Below are positions 8,285 through 18,197 of a stretch of 64,000 bases of DNA, piece by piece; positions within the stretch are counted from its first letter, which is position 1; every line of letters starts with the position of its first letter. The stretch is from NCBI RefSeq assembly GCF_001945445.1, contig NZ_MSXW01000023.1, positions 62,001-126,000 of the forward strand, read 5' to 3'. The stretch is from Pseudomonas sp. PA27(2017) (GTDB lineage Bacteria > Pseudomonadota > Gammaproteobacteria > Pseudomonadales > Pseudomonadaceae). Below the pieces are notes generated by a model. That model was not told the origin of the DNA. It did not search any database and worked only from the letters and a program-made list of their open reading frames with translations. The position numbers and the translations under genes were made by a program.

Positions 8285-9640
8285 TTGAAACAGCCTGCTC
8301 ACACGCCATCGCTATCTGTTCGTCCCTCGGCCTGCCCGGGGTTGCTGCGTATCGTGCAGGCGAAGGACGGCGGCATCTGCCGCATCAAGCTGCCCTGCGG
8401 GCGCCTCGAAGCCGAGCAGGCCGAACGCATTTCCAAGGCCGCTCAGCGCCATGCCGGCGGGGTGATCGAGGCCACCAACCGCGGCAACTTGCAGATTCGC
8501 GGCATCCGCGCCGGTTGTGAAAACGCGCTGATAAGCGAGCTGCTGGACGCTGGCCTGGGCCCGCGCTCGCCGGCCGCCGATGACGTGCGCAACCTGATGG
8601 TCAGCCCGGCAGCCGGCCTCGACCCGCAGGCGCTTGTGGATATCTCGCCGCTGGCCGAGCAACTGCTGGCGACCCTGGAGAACACGCCGCGCCTGCATGC
8701 CTTGTCACCGAAGTTCGCCCTGCTGCTCGACGGCGGCGAACGCCTGGCGATGCTCGAACACCCTCACGATATCTGGCTCAGCGCCCTGCCCCTGGAAGAT
8801 GGGATCGGCTACGCCTTCGGTCTTGCCGGTTGCCCGCCCACGACGACAGACGATGCACCCGCGCTGGCTGTCGTGCCACAGGCCGCGGCCCATGATCTGG
8901 TGACTGCCCTGCTCGAACTGTTTCTCGAGCTGGCCACACCCGAGCAGACGCGCATGCGCCATCTGCTGGAAAACCATGCGCCTGCCGAGCTGCTGCAGCG
9001 CTTGCAGGTTCGGCTGGGCGATGTGCTGCTACCGATAAACGAGTGGCGCCGGGCGCCGGCGCACGCCAATGCCCATCTCGGCATCCATGAGCAGCATCAG
9101 CCTGGTCTCGTGCATATCGGCGCCAGCCCTGCCCTTGGTCGGCTGGCGGCCGAACAGCTGCTCGGCCTGGCAGCACTCGCCCGCCGCCATGGCGATGGCA
9201 GCCTGCGCCTGACGCCTTGGCAAAGCGTGCTACTGCCGAATATTCCCAAAGCCGCTGTCGATGAGGTTATCCACAGCCTGCAAGGTCTCGGCCTATTGAC
9301 CGACGCCGCCGCGCCGCTGGCGCGGATCATCGCCTGTACCGGCGCCAGCGGCTGCGCCAAGGGGTTGGCCGACACCAAGGCCGATGCCCTGCGTCTGGCC
9401 GAACGGCTGCCCGCCGGCAGTGAACGACCGGGCATTCACCTCACGGGCTGCAGCCGCTCTTGCGCCGCCGCCCACCGCACGCCCTTCACCCTGCTGGCCG
9501 TGGCCGAAGGTCGCTACGACCTGTTCGCCCGCCAGCCTCTCGGCAGTGGCTTCGGCCAGTTGCTGGGCCATCACCTGACACCTGACGAAGCCGGCGCCCT
9601 GCTCGCCTCGCTCACCGCTACCCGGAGTTTCACCCGATGA
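8285..9640 (+). CDS. cobG: Precorrin-3B synthase CobG
   Basis: A 451-aa iron-sulfur/siroheme-reductase-like mono-oxygenase that converts precorrin-3A to precorrin-3B, the oxygen-dependent step of the aerobic cobalamin route. Two ferredoxin-like halves are visible: ATNRGNLQIRG near residue 62, and the cluster motif IACTGASGCAKGLADTK with LTGCSRSCAAAH (C-x5-C ... C-x3-C) near 347-395. The gene must use a TTG start at 8285 with a weak ribosome site; this fits a switch that controls translation. It ends overlapping cobH by 4 bases. Its presence marks the pathway as aerobic. Confidence 0.93.
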   Translation: MKQPAHTPSLSVRPSACPGLLRIVQAKDGGICRIKLPCGRLEAEQAERISKAAQRHAGGVIEATNRGNLQIRGIRAGCENALISELLDAGLGPRSPAADDVRNLMVSPAAGLDPQALVDISPLAEQLLATLENTPRLHALSPKFALLLDGGERLAMLEHPHDIWLSALPLEDGIGYAFGLAGCPPTTTDDAPALAVVPQAAAHDLVTALLELFLELATPEQTRMRHLLENHAPAELLQRLQVRLGDVLLPINEWRRAPAHANAHLGIHEQHQPGLVHIGASPALGRLAAEQLLGLAALARRHGDGSLRLTPWQSVLLPNIPKAAVDEVIHSLQGLGLLTDAAAPLARIIACTGASGCAKGLADTKADALRLAERLPAGSERPGIHLTGCSRSCAAAHRTPFTLLAVAEGRYDLFARQPLGSGFGQLLGHHLTPDEAGALLASLTATRSFTR

Positions 9641-10269
9641 CCGATTACATCCGCGATGGTCAGGAGATCTATCGCAATTCCTTTTCCATCATCCGCGCCG
9701 AGGCCGACCTGAGCGCCATTCCGGCGGATCTGGAAAAGCTCGCGGTGCGGGTCATCCACGCCTGCGGCATGGTCGACGTGGTGCAGGATCTGCGCTTCTC
9801 GCCGGGTGCCGGTACGGCAGGGCGTGAAGCACTGGCCAGGGGCGCGGCGATTCTTTGTGACGCACGGATGGTTGCCGAGGGCGTCACCCGCACGCGGCTG
9901 CAGGTCGCCAACCCGGTGATCTGCACCCTCAACGATGCCGGCGTACCGGAGCTGGCCAAGCAGCTCGGCAATACCCGCTCGGCGGTGGCCCTGGAACACT
10001 GGCGCGAACACCTGGAAGGCTCCGTGGTGGTGATCGGCAACGCGCCGACGGCGCTGTTCTACCTGCTCGACATGCTCGCCGCCGGCGCGCCCAAGCCGGC
10101 GCTGATCCTCGGCTTCCCGGTGGGCTTCGTCGGCGCTGCCGAATCCAAGGATCTGCTCGCCGCTACCTATGCCGAGCATGGCGTGCCCTACGTGATCGTC
10201 CAGGGCCGCCGCGGTGGCAGCGCCATGGCCGCCGCGGCAGTCAACGCCCTGGCCACGGAGGTCGAGTGA
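9637..10269 (+). CDS. cobH: Precorrin-8X methylmutase CobH
   Basis: A 210-aa mutase that moves the C-11 methyl group to C-12 to yield hydrogenobyrinate. Family motifs are [20 protein letters not shown] at the N-terminus, [11 protein letters not shown] with the catalytic His at about residue 45, and [17 protein letters not shown] and [17 protein letters not shown] in the C-terminal half. It is coupled by ATGA overlap to cobG and its stop overlaps the cobI start (TGATG), so cobGHI form a tight operon below the B12 riboswitch. Confidence 0.96.
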   Translation: MTDYIRDGQEIYRNSFSIIRAEADLSAIPADLEKLAVRVIHACGMVDVVQDLRFSPGAGTAGREALARGAAILCDARMVAEGVTRTRLQVANPVICTLNDAGVPELAKQLGNTRSAVALEHWREHLEGSVVVIGNAPTALFYLLDMLAAGAPKPALILGFPVGFVGAAESKDLLAATYAEHGVPYVIVQGRRGGSAMAAAAVNALATEVE

Positions 10270-11045
10270 TGAGCGGTATTGACCTCCCCGGTATGGACCG
10301 CCACGGCAAGGGCCGCCTGCTCGGCCTGGGCGTTGGCCCCGGCGACCCGGAACTGATCACCCTCAAGGCCCTGCGGCTGCTCAAGTCGGCGCCGGTGGTC
10401 GGCTATTTCGTGGCCAAGGCCAAGGCCAACGTCGGCCAGGGCGGCAATGCCTTCGGCATCATCGAGGCGCACCTGCAAGACAGCCAGCAACGCCTGCCGC
10501 TGGTCTACCCGGTAACCACCGAAAAACTCGAGCCGCCACTGACCTACGAAGGCGTGATCAGCGATTTCTACGACACCTGCGCGGTGCAGATCGCCGAACA
10601 CCTGGACGCCGGTCGCGACGTGGCGGTGATCTGCGAGGGCGACCCGTTCTTCTACGGCTCCTACATGTACCTGCACGACCGCCTGGCCGAGCGTTACGAG
10701 GCCGAGGTGATCCCCGGCGTCTGCTCGATGCTCGGCAGCGCCGCGGTGCTCGGCGTACCCCTGGTGTACCGCAACCAGAGCCTGTCGGTGCTCTCCGGCG
10801 TGCTGCCCGAAGACGAGTTGCGCGAGCGCCTGCGTGATGCCGAAGCCGCCGTGGTGATGAAACTCGGCCGCAACTTCGAGAAAGTCCGCCGTGTGCTGGA
10901 AGATCTCGGCCTGCACGACCGTGCTCACTACGTGGAACGGGCGACCATGGCCGACCAGCGCATCGTGCCGCTCGATGAAGTCGAGCCGATGGCTTCGCCG
11001 TATTTTTCGATGATCGTGGTGCCGGGCATCAAGTGGCGCGGTTGA
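10269..11045 (+). CDS. cobI: Precorrin-2 C20-methyltransferase CobI
   Basis: A SAM-dependent tetrapyrrole methyltransferase (258 aa) acting at C-20 of precorrin-2. The N-terminus [20 protein letters not shown] is the P-loop-like GxGPGD motif. [18 protein letters not shown] is the second SAM motif and [14 protein letters not shown] the third. A GTG at 10266 directly precedes the ATG at 10269; I prefer the ATG, which overlaps the cobH stop. It is the last gene of the riboswitch-controlled cobGHI run, and a REP-like palindrome follows it. Confidence 0.95.
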   Translation: MSGIDLPGMDRHGKGRLLGLGVGPGDPELITLKALRLLKSAPVVGYFVAKAKANVGQGGNAFGIIEAHLQDSQQRLPLVYPVTTEKLEPPLTYEGVISDFYDTCAVQIAEHLDAGRDVAVICEGDPFFYGSYMYLHDRLAERYEAEVIPGVCSMLGSAAVLGVPLVYRNQSLSVLSGVLPEDELRERLRDAEAAVVMKLGRNFEKVRRVLEDLGLHDRAHYVERATMADQRIVPLDEVEPMASPYFSMIVVPGIKWRG

Positions 11046-11061
11046 GCGAACACAACGGCCT

Positions 11062-11154
11062 TGTCGGAGCCCCGGCCTCGGGGCGAATCGATGGTGGCTG
11101 CAACGCCGTTTGCGCGTTGCCCGTGCCATTCGCCGCGGGCTCGCGGCTCCTACA
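11062..11154. repeat. Inverted pair of REP-like elements
   Basis: Two ~27-base units face each other. One starts TGTCGGAGCCCCGGCCTCGG at 11062. The other is at 11128-11154; its complement starts TGTAGGAGCCGCGAGCCCGC. Both end in GCGAAT. Pseudomonas REP pairs of the TGTAGGAGC...GCGAAT kind behave as short mobile palindromes and often protect message 3' ends. This pair separates cobI from the CbiG-CobJ gene. Confidence 0.75.
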
Positions 11155-11207
11155 GGCTCTACTTCACCGCGACATGCACCGTGCTCGCCATGAACAGTGA
11201 AACTTCA

Positions 11208-12866
11208 ATGACTTCCTCCCCCGCCATCGTCATCCTTGGCTCCTCGGCCCTGGCTACCGCCCGGCGCATCCAGGCGCTTTATCCACAGGCGCTGATCCAT
11301 GGCCTGCGCGATCGGGTCGAGGCCGATGCGGCCTATGACGACTTCGGCGACACCCTGCGCGGCCTGTATCGCAGCGGCACGCCGATCATCGCCCTGTGCG
11401 CCGCCGGTATCGTCATTCGCAGCCTGGCGCCGCTGCTCGCCAGCAAGGGCGCCGAGCCGCCGGTGCTGGCCGTGGCCGAAGACGGCAGCGCCGTGGTACC
11501 GCTGCTGGGTGGCTTGGGTGGCGTCAACCGTATGGCCCGGGAGATCGCGGCAAGCCTGCAGGTCAGCGCCGCAATCACCACCAGCGGTGAGCTGCGCTTC
11601 GGCACCTGCCTGCTCGACCCGCCGAGCGGCTATGCCCTGGCCGATCTGGAACAGGGCAAGCGCTTCGTTTCCGACCTGCTCGGCGGCGAAAACCTGCGCA
11701 TCGACGGTGATGCGTCCTGGCTGGATCAGAGCAAGCTGCCGTTGGCCGAAGATGGTCGCCGGACGCTGCATATCACGCCCCTGCAACGCGCCGCCCGGCC
11801 GGACGAGCTGCTGATCCATCCGCGCAGCCTGCTGGTGCGCGTCGAGGGCACGGAAGATCTGCCGGCGCGTGTCCACCAGTTGCTCGAGCGTTCGGGCCTC
11901 GCAGCCAAGGCCCTGGCCGCCCTGCTCGCACCCACCGCGCTGATGACCGACAAGGCGCTGGCCGACGCGGCCCGTGAACTGAACGTGGCGCTGCGCTTCA
12001 TCACACCGGATACCGCGCTGCCGGCGGTCATCGCACGGCACGACGGTCTACAGGTGCTGCAGGCGCAGTCGCCGGCCGCCGCCCAGGCCATCGGCCGCCC
12101 CCGCGGGCGCCTGAGCGTGATCGGCCTCGGCCCGGGCGCGGCGGAACACATGACACCCGCCGTACGCCGCGCCCTGGATGAAGCCCAGGATCTGCTCGGT
12201 TACGAAACCTACGTGCGCATGGCCGAACCACTGCGTGATGATCAGGTGCGCCATTGCAGCGATAACCGCGAGGAGCTGCAGCGCGCGCGGCACGCCTTCG
12301 AGCTGGCAGCCAGCGGCCGCCGGGTGGTGGTTGTTTCCTCTGGCGACCCTGGCGTGTTCGCCATGGCGGCGGCGGTGCTGGAAGCGCTCGAAGAGGCCGA
12401 GGCGCCGGCCAGTTGGCACGCCGTCGAGCTGCAAGTGCTGCCCGGCGTCTCCGCGGCCCTGGCCACTGCTGCCAAGGCCGGGGCGCCGCTGGGCCACGAT
12501 TTCTGCCTGATCTCCCTGTCGGATAACCTAAAACCCTGGACGGTGATCGAGAGCCGTCTCGACCACGCCGGCACCGCGGACCTCGCCATGGCCTTCTACA
12601 ACCCGATCTCCAAGGCGCGCCCCTGGCAGCTCGGCCGCGCCCTGGAAATCGTCCGCACCCATCGCACGCCGGACACCGTGGTGGTACTGGGCCGCGACAT
12701 CGGCCGCCCTGCCGAAGCGCTGCGAGTGGTCAGCCTTGGCGAGCTGACGCCGGAGATGGTCGACATGCGCACCCTGGTGATCATCGGGTCCAGCCAGACC
12801 CGGCGATTGCCCCGTGGCGACGGCGGCGAATGGGTGTACACGCCACGCAGTTATCCACAGCCGTAA
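11208..12866 (+). CDS. cobJ: CbiG-like/CobJ fusion: precorrin-3B C17-methyltransferase
   Basis: A 552-aa two-domain protein from the ATG at 11208 (an ATG at 11190 in the same frame is also possible; neither has a good ribosome site). Residues 1-~295 resemble CbiG: IVILGSSALATARRIQALYP, IIALCAAGIVIRSLAPLLAS and VVPLLGGLGGVNRMAREIA, which in the anaerobic route open the delta-lactone of cobalt-precorrin-5A. From about residue 300, GRLSVIGLGPGAAEHMTP starts a full CobJ/CbiH methyltransferase with VVVSSGDPGVFAMAAAVLEA and VLPGVSAALATAAKAGAP. CobJ contracts the ring while methylating C-17. The C-terminal CobE/CbiG_C part of the first domain is degenerate. A fusion of these two is known in Pseudomonas. 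It follows cobI after a REP pair. Confidence 0.92.
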   Translation: MTSSPAIVILGSSALATARRIQALYPQALIHGLRDRVEADAAYDDFGDTLRGLYRSGTPIIALCAAGIVIRSLAPLLASKGAEPPVLAVAEDGSAVVPLLGGLGGVNRMAREIAASLQVSAAITTSGELRFGTCLLDPPSGYALADLEQGKRFVSDLLGGENLRIDGDASWLDQSKLPLAEDGRRTLHITPLQRAARPDELLIHPRSLLVRVEGTEDLPARVHQLLERSGLAAKALAALLAPTALMTDKALADAARELNVALRFITPDTALPAVIARHDGLQVLQAQSPAAAQAIGRPRGRLSVIGLGPGAAEHMTPAVRRALDEAQDLLGYETYVRMAEPLRDDQVRHCSDNREELQRARHAFELAASGRRVVVVSSGDPGVFAMAAAVLEALEEAEAPASWHAVELQVLPGVSAALATAAKAGAPLGHDFCLISLSDNLKPWTVIESRLDHAGTADLAMAFYNPISKARPWQLGRALEIVRTHRTPDTVVVLGRDIGRPAEALRVVSLGELTPEMVDMRTLVIIGSSQTRRLPRGDGGEWVYTPRSYPQP

Positions 12867-12869
12867 CCG

Positions 12870-13199
12870 ATGACCAATATCCTGTTCATTTGCGGCCGCA
12901 ACCAGTGGCGCAGCCCCACTGCCGAGACGCTCTGGCGCAAACGTCCAGGGCTCAGCGTGCGCTCGGCCGGCACCAGCCCGAAGGCCCGCCGAACGGTAAG
13001 CGCCGGCGACATCCAGTGGGCCGACGTGGTGATCGTCATGGAGCACAAGCACAAGAGCCGGCTGATGGCGGACTTCAATCGGCTGCTGACCCACAAGCCC
13101 CTGCACGTGCTGGATATACCGGACGAGTACCGCTACATGGACGCCGAGCTGGTGCAGATGCTCGAGACGAGCGTCGCCGCCTGCCTGGGCCTCGACTGA
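12870..13199 (+). CDS. Low-molecular-weight protein-tyrosine-phosphatase-like protein
   Basis: A 109-aa protein, shorter than classical LMW-PTPs (~150 aa). It begins TNILFICGRNQWRSPTAETL, where C-G-R-N-Q-W-R fits the C-x5-R phosphate loop followed by Ser. LDIPDEYRYMD near residue 84 would supply the general-acid Asp (IPD). GDIQWADVVIVMEHKHKSRL matches the middle of the family. Short variants of this kind are annotated as phosphotyrosine phosphatases; the natural substrate is unknown. It starts three bases after the cobJ stop, so it is probably co-transcribed. A role in cobalamin synthesis is not indicated. Confidence 0.8.
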   Translation: MTNILFICGRNQWRSPTAETLWRKRPGLSVRSAGTSPKARRTVSAGDIQWADVVIVMEHKHKSRLMADFNRLLTHKPLHVLDIPDEYRYMDAELVQMLETSVAACLGLD

Positions 13200-13204
13200 G
13201 CGAC

Positions 13205-13259
13205 CTTTACAGGGTCTTTACATCGGCCTGACGGCACCTTGCACAGGCGTCCGGATAAT
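13205..13259 (+). promoter_or_regulatory. Direct-repeat regulator box and -10 element
   Basis: CTTTACA occurs at 13205-13211 and again at 13216-13222, an exact repeat with 11-base period, the spacing bound by OmpR/PhoB-family response-regulator dimers. GATAAT at 13254-13259 is a good -10 with no recognisable -35 before it, as expected of an activated promoter. It drives the small secreted protein gene at 13310. The regulator is not identified. Confidence 0.5.
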
Positions 13260-13309
13260 CGATGCTGCCCCGCCATCTGGCCGGGCCATCGCATTCTCTG
13301 GAGCCCATG

Positions 13310-13810
13310 ATGAACGCCCGACTCCCTCGCCTCGCGGTTGCCGCCTTGCTGCTCTCGCTTTCCGTCAATGCCCTGGCTGGCCCTAGTGGGCCAGGTGGCG
13401 GTCCGGGCTGGCGCGGCGGCCCAGGCCCGGGTTGGGGCGGCCCCGGGCCGCGGCATGGTCACGGTCTGCCAGATCATGCCCGCGAGCTGTGGATAGGCAG
13501 TGCGCTGTACTTCGTTGCCGCCGGCAGCTACTACATGTGGAACGCCGACCGCCGCCAGTACATCGTGGTCGAGGCGCCGCCAGTGATCCGCGCGGCACCC
13601 ACCGCTAACTACGACGTGATCGCCTACCCGGCCCGTGGCCAGAACGCCGACCTGCAAGCCCGCGACCGCTACGAGTGCCACAGCTGGGCGGTCAGCCAGA
13701 GCGGCTTCGACCCAGCCACCGCCTACAGCGCGCCGCCGGTCAACGCCAGCGACACTTACCGGCGCGCTCTGGGCGCCTGCCTGAGCGGGCGCGGCTACAG
13801 CGTCAACTGA
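13310..13810 (+). CDS. Small secreted Gly/Pro-rich protein, DUF6515-like
   Basis: A 166-aa exported protein. GGAG precedes two consecutive ATGs (13307, 13310), and spacing favours 13310. A signal peptide is clear: NARLPRLAVAALLLSLSVNA then LA-G. A mature Gly-Pro-Arg-His stretch (PGGGPGWRGGPGPGWGGP) follows. The rest contains YFVAAGSYYMWNADRRQYIV, then two Cys (YECHSW and LGACLSGRGY), which could form a disulfide. Similar proteins of unknown function are common in Pseudomonas. The promoter bears a two-component-type direct repeat, which suggests an envelope or metal response. It overlaps the convergent dehydrogenase gene by 8 bases at the 3' ends. Confidence 0.7.
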   Translation: MNARLPRLAVAALLLSLSVNALAGPSGPGGGPGWRGGPGPGWGGPGPRHGHGLPDHARELWIGSALYFVAAGSYYMWNADRRQYIVVEAPPVIRAAPTANYDVIAYPARGQNADLQARDRYECHSWAVSQSGFDPATAYSAPPVNASDTYRRALGACLSGRGYSVN

Positions 13811-14807
13811 GCAGCGCGTTGAGGTCGTCGTAGAGCGCCTGGGGAATCCGTACACCGTCAGCGAGGCTGCCGGCGCGGGCATCGTAGCGGCGCTGCGATG
13901 GCAGTCGCGCGCCCTGCCCTTCGATACCGTCGAATAGCGCTTCGGCCCGCGCCAGGTGCTCGTCGGCCGCAGCGCCGAGAAAGCGCTGCGGATCGAGGGC
14001 AATGATCAGCTCACCATGGTAAGGCGACGACTTGCTGCCAGCGTCGTAGGCCAGCGACTCGGCACTGGTCAGGTCGCCGATCAGCGGCCCGGCGATCAGC
14101 TCCACCATGGCCGCCAGCGCCGAGCCCTTGTGCCCGCCGAAGGTCAGCATGGCGCCGTTCATCACCGCTTCGGCACTGGTGCTGGGCTGGCCGCTGGCAT
14201 CGATGCCCCAGCCTTCGGGAATCGGCTTGCCGGCGCGGCGATGCAGCTCGATGTCACCGCGGGCGATGGCGCTGGTGGCGAAGTCGAAGATGAACGGGGG
14301 CTTGCCGGCACGCGGCCAGCCGAACGCAATGGGGTTGGTACCGAAGATCGGCTTGCTGCCGCCAGCCGGCGCGACCCAGGCGTGGCTGGGGTTACAGGCC
14401 AGAGCGACGAGGCCGAGTTCGGTGAGCTGCTCGATCTCCACCCACAGCGCGGAGAAATGCACGCAGCGGTTGATCGCCAAGGCGGCGATGCCATTGGCCC
14501 TGGCCTTGTCGGCCAGCACTGGCAGCCCAGCCTGGAAAGCCAGTTGCGAGAAGCCACCGCGGGCATCGACGCGCACGATCGACGGCGCCTGGTCGATCAC
14601 CTCCGGCTCGGCATCGGCGACCACCTTGCCGGCCTTCAGCGAACTGACGCAGCCCAGTACCCGGTACAAACCATGGGACGCGCAGCCATCGCGCTCGCCG
14701 GCCACCACGGTGGCGGTCACCGCCTGGGCCTGGGCCTCGCTGAAACCGGCATGGCGCAGGATGGACAGCGATAGCGTGCGGGCTTCGTCCAGGGTCAGTC
14801 GAATCAT
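13803..14807 (-). CDS. Ldh2/DpkA-family NAD(P)H-dependent oxidoreductase
   Basis: A 334-aa member of the malate/L-lactate/ureidoglycolate dehydrogenase fold. AAGGAG six bases before the ATG at 14807 sets the start. Motifs are DGCASHGLYRVLG with the family His (SHG), INRCVHFSALW, and the nucleotide-binding SKPIFGTNPIAFGWPR. FGGHKGSALAAMVELIAGPL is the conserved C-terminal region. Closest in pattern to delta1-piperideine-2-carboxylate/pyrroline-2-carboxylate reductases (DpkA), which act in D-lysine and hydroxyproline catabolism, but the substrate cannot be fixed from sequence. It stands alone on this strand next to aroE. Confidence 0.8.
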   Translation of the reverse strand: MIRLTLDEARTLSLSILRHAGFSEAQAQAVTATVVAGERDGCASHGLYRVLGCVSSLKAGKVVADAEPEVIDQAPSIVRVDARGGFSQLAFQAGLPVLADKARANGIAALAINRCVHFSALWVEIEQLTELGLVALACNPSHAWVAPAGGSKPIFGTNPIAFGWPRAGKPPFIFDFATSAIARGDIELHRRAGKPIPEGWGIDASGQPSTSAEAVMNGAMLTFGGHKGSALAAMVELIAGPLIGDLTSAESLAYDAGSKSSPYHGELIIALDPQRFLGAAADEHLARAEALFDGIEGQGARLPSQRRYDARAGSLADGVRIPQALYDDLNALLS

Positions 14808-14937
14808 CGTGGGCTCCTTGGGCAGGTAGGCGGTCAGCGGCATATGCCGACCTTATACACTGGCGCCGCGGCCGCCCACTGGCTTGATCGCTTTGCCCCA
14901 TGGCGTTGCCGATTTCGGCACAGCCGCGCGGCCGGGA

Positions 14938-15762
14938 TCAGCCGGCCGCCAGTTGCCGGCGCAACTCGGCGAGCACCGGGGCGCTGTCCGGGCGCACGCC
15001 GCGCCACAGGTGGAAGGCTTCCACGGCCTGCTCGACCAGCATGCCGAGGCCATCCAGGGTACGCGCGGCGCCCTGCTCCGCGGCCCAGCGATTGAACGCC
15101 GTGGGGCCGGCGCCGTACATCATGTCGTAGCAACAGGTATGACCGGGCTGGATCAGGCTGGCGGAGATCGGCGGCAACTCGCCGGCCAGGCTGGCCGAGG
15201 TGCCATTGACGATCAGGTCCACCGGCGCGTCGATCCAGTCGAAGCCGCTGGCCACCACCGGGCCGAGATCGGCGAACTGGCGGGCCAGTTGCTCGGCCTT
15301 TTCCACCGTGCGGTTGGCGATCACCAGGGTTTGCGGCTGCTGCGCCAGGAAGGGTTCGAGAATGCCGCGCACCGCGCCACCGGCGCCGAGCAGCAGGATG
15401 CGCTTGCCGCGCAGCTCAATGCCGGCGTTCACGGTCAGGTCGCGCACCAGGCCAGCGCCGTCGGTGTTGTCACCGAGCAGGCTGCCGTCGTCGAGCCTCT
15501 TCAGGGTATTCACCGCACCGGCGCGGCGGGCGCGCTCGGTCAGGCTGTCGGCCAAGGCGAATGCCTGCTCCTTGAACGGCACCGTGACGTTGCCGCCCAG
15601 GCCCTGAACGAAGAAAGCGCGGGCATAGCCCTCGAAATCCTCCAGCGGCGCCAGCAGCGCCTCGTAGCTGAGCTGCTGACCGGTCTGTTCGGCGAACAGC
15701 CGGTGGATCAGCGGCGACTTGCTGTGGCCGATGGGGTTGCCGAATACACCGTAGCGATCCAT
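14938..15762 (-). CDS. aroE: Shikimate dehydrogenase AroE
   Basis: NADPH-dependent reduction of 3-dehydroshikimate to shikimate (274 aa). The substrate site reads [17 protein letters not shown]. The catalytic Lys is in [12 protein letters not shown] (about residue 66), and Asp is in [13 protein letters not shown]. The nucleotide loop is [12 protein letters not shown], with NRTVEKA giving NADP preference. It is oriented like hemF; a terminator-like hairpin lies between them, so it is probably transcribed from its own promoter as well. Order aroE-hemF-qor-tsaC-dprA matches P. aeruginosa. Confidence 0.97.
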   Translation of the reverse strand: MDRYGVFGNPIGHSKSPLIHRLFAEQTGQQLSYEALLAPLEDFEGYARAFFVQGLGGNVTVPFKEQAFALADSLTERARRAGAVNTLKRLDDGSLLGDNTDGAGLVRDLTVNAGIELRGKRILLLGAGGAVRGILEPFLAQQPQTLVIANRTVEKAEQLARQFADLGPVVASGFDWIDAPVDLIVNGTSASLAGELPPISASLIQPGHTCCYDMMYGAGPTAFNRWAAEQGAARTLDGLGMLVEQAVEAFHLWRGVRPDSAPVLAELRRQLAAG

Positions 15763-15782
15763 TGAAGTTTCCGCCGGTAAAA

Positions 15783-15812
15783 GCCAAAAGCGGCAAGCCT
15801 GCAGCTTTTGGC
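15783..15812 (-). terminator. Intrinsic terminator after hemF
   Basis: Perfect 9-bp stem GCCAAAAGC/GCTTTTGGC (15783-15791, 15804-15812). On the minus strand it is followed by TTTTA, and it begins 9 bases past the hemF stop. Confidence 0.7.
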
Positions 15813-15820
15813 GGCGCGCT

Positions 15821-16855
<1,035 letters not shown>

Positions 16856-16913
16856 TCAACCCCGTGGGGAACTCGGGGTCTATTGCACTCACTCTTCAAA
16901 CAGGAGCAAGACG

Positions 16914-17891
16914 ATGGCCAAACGCATCCAGTTCAGCCGCCACGGTGGCCCCGAGGTACTCGAATACGTCGACTACCAACCCGCCGCTCCCGGCCCGCAC
17001 GAGGTGCGTGTGCACAACCAGGCCATCGGCCTCAACTTCATCGACACCTATTTCCGCAACGGCCTGTACGCGCCGCCCTCGCTGCCCTCCAGCCTGGGCA
17101 CCGAAGGCGCCGGTTTCGTCGACGCCATCGGCTCAGAAGTCAAAGGCCTGCAGGTCGGTGACCGCGTCGCCTACGCCACCGGCCCGCTGGGCGGCTATAG
17201 CGAGCTGCACGTGCTGCCGGCAGAGAAACTGGTCAAGCTGCCTGACGCCATCAGTTTCGAGCAGGCCGCCGCGGTGATGCTCAAGGGCCTGACCGTTCAG
17301 TACCTGCTGCGCCAGACCGCCGACCTGAAGAGCGGCGACATCATCCTGTTCCATGCCGCCGCCGGTGGTGTCGGCTCCTTCGCCTGCCAGTGGGCCAAGG
17401 CCCTGGGCGTCAAGCTGATCGGCACCGTGAGTTCGGCGAAAAAGGCCGAGTACGCCAAGCAAAAAGGCGCCTGGGCGACCATCGACTACAGCCATGAGAA
17501 CGTCGCTCAGCGCGTGCTGGAGCTGACCGATGGCAAGAAATGCCCGGTGGTCTACGACGGCGTCGGCAAGGACACCTGGGAAACCTCGCTCGGCTGCGTG
17601 GCGCCACGTGGCCTGTTGGTCAGCTTCGGCAATGCCTCGGGCGCGGTCACCGGCGTCAATCTAGGCATTCTCTCGCAAAAGGGCTCGCTGTACGTCACCC
17701 GCCCGACCCTGGCCAGCTACGCCGACACCCCGGAGCGCCTGCAGAAGATGGCCGACGAACTGTTCGGCATGATCGCCAAGGGCAAACTCGACGTGGAAAT
17801 CGCCGGGCGCTACCCGCTCAGCGAAGCCGCCACCGCCCAGACGCTGCTCAGCGAGCGCAAGACCACGGGCTCGACGATTCTGTTGCCGTAA
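16914..17891 (+). CDS. qor: NADPH:quinone oxidoreductase (Qor family)
   Basis: A zinc-free medium-chain dehydrogenase (325 aa). The N-terminal GroES-like domain contains QAIGLNFIDTYFRNGLY and LGTEGAGFVDAIGSEV. The Rossmann domain begins near residue 140 with ILFHAAAGGVGSFACQWAKA (AxxGGVGxxxxQ), and VYDGVGKDTWETSL follows. AGGAG lies seven bases before the ATG. It reduces quinones with NADPH, in E. coli Qor by one electron. A long repeat-filled spacer follows. Confidence 0.92.
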   Translation: MAKRIQFSRHGGPEVLEYVDYQPAAPGPHEVRVHNQAIGLNFIDTYFRNGLYAPPSLPSSLGTEGAGFVDAIGSEVKGLQVGDRVAYATGPLGGYSELHVLPAEKLVKLPDAISFEQAAAVMLKGLTVQYLLRQTADLKSGDIILFHAAAGGVGSFACQWAKALGVKLIGTVSSAKKAEYAKQKGAWATIDYSHENVAQRVLELTDGKKCPVVYDGVGKDTWETSLGCVAPRGLLVSFGNASGAVTGVNLGILSQKGSLYVTRPTLASYADTPERLQKMADELFGMIAKGKLDVEIAGRYPLSEAATAQTLLSERKTTGSTILLP

Positions 17892-18197
17892 GTCGGGGCG
17901 CTATTCGCTGCCTTTGCGTTTTCTCTACCGCGAAAGGTGGCGAGCTTTTGTTGGGGATGGACGGGCGCAGTGGTGGATCGGTGAAGCGTGATCCACCCTA
18001 CGGTTGCTTTCGTTTTGTAGAGGTTTACCTCTATAGGCCGGAAAGTGACGGAAGCAGCCTTTTGTAGGGTGGACCGGGTCGCGTAGACGACGCTTCACCT
18101 ACGCGGCCCGACCCGTCCACCGATCTGCGATCGCAATGGTGGATGAAAAGAGCGTCATCCACCCTACCTAGAGAGCGGCTGCTCTTGCCTTCAAGCA
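17892..18197. repeat. Cluster of GGTGGAT...ATCCACC palindromic repeats
   Basis: The 306-base spacer between qor and tsaC has no gene. It carries at least three palindromic units: GGTGGATCGGTGAAGCGTGA then TCCACCCTAC (about 17972-18001); TAGGGTGGACCGGGTCGCG facing CGACCCGTCCACC (about 18065-18122); and GGTGGATGAAAAGAGCGTCA then TCCACCCTAC (about 18140-18168). The shared pattern is GTGGAY...GAAGCGT..TCCACCCTAC. Two more units of the family are at 28947-29031. They look like short dispersed repeats able to fold as hairpins and may end the convergent qor and tsaC messages. Confidence 0.75.

Noticed and set aside
9267..9276. TTATCCACA-like DnaA boxes inside coding genes (also in cobJ, ynbD-like, mnmE, mnmG and rsmG)
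   Set aside because: Isolated boxes occur throughout the window, partly as favoured in-frame codons; without clustering or AT-rich DNA they do not mark origins.
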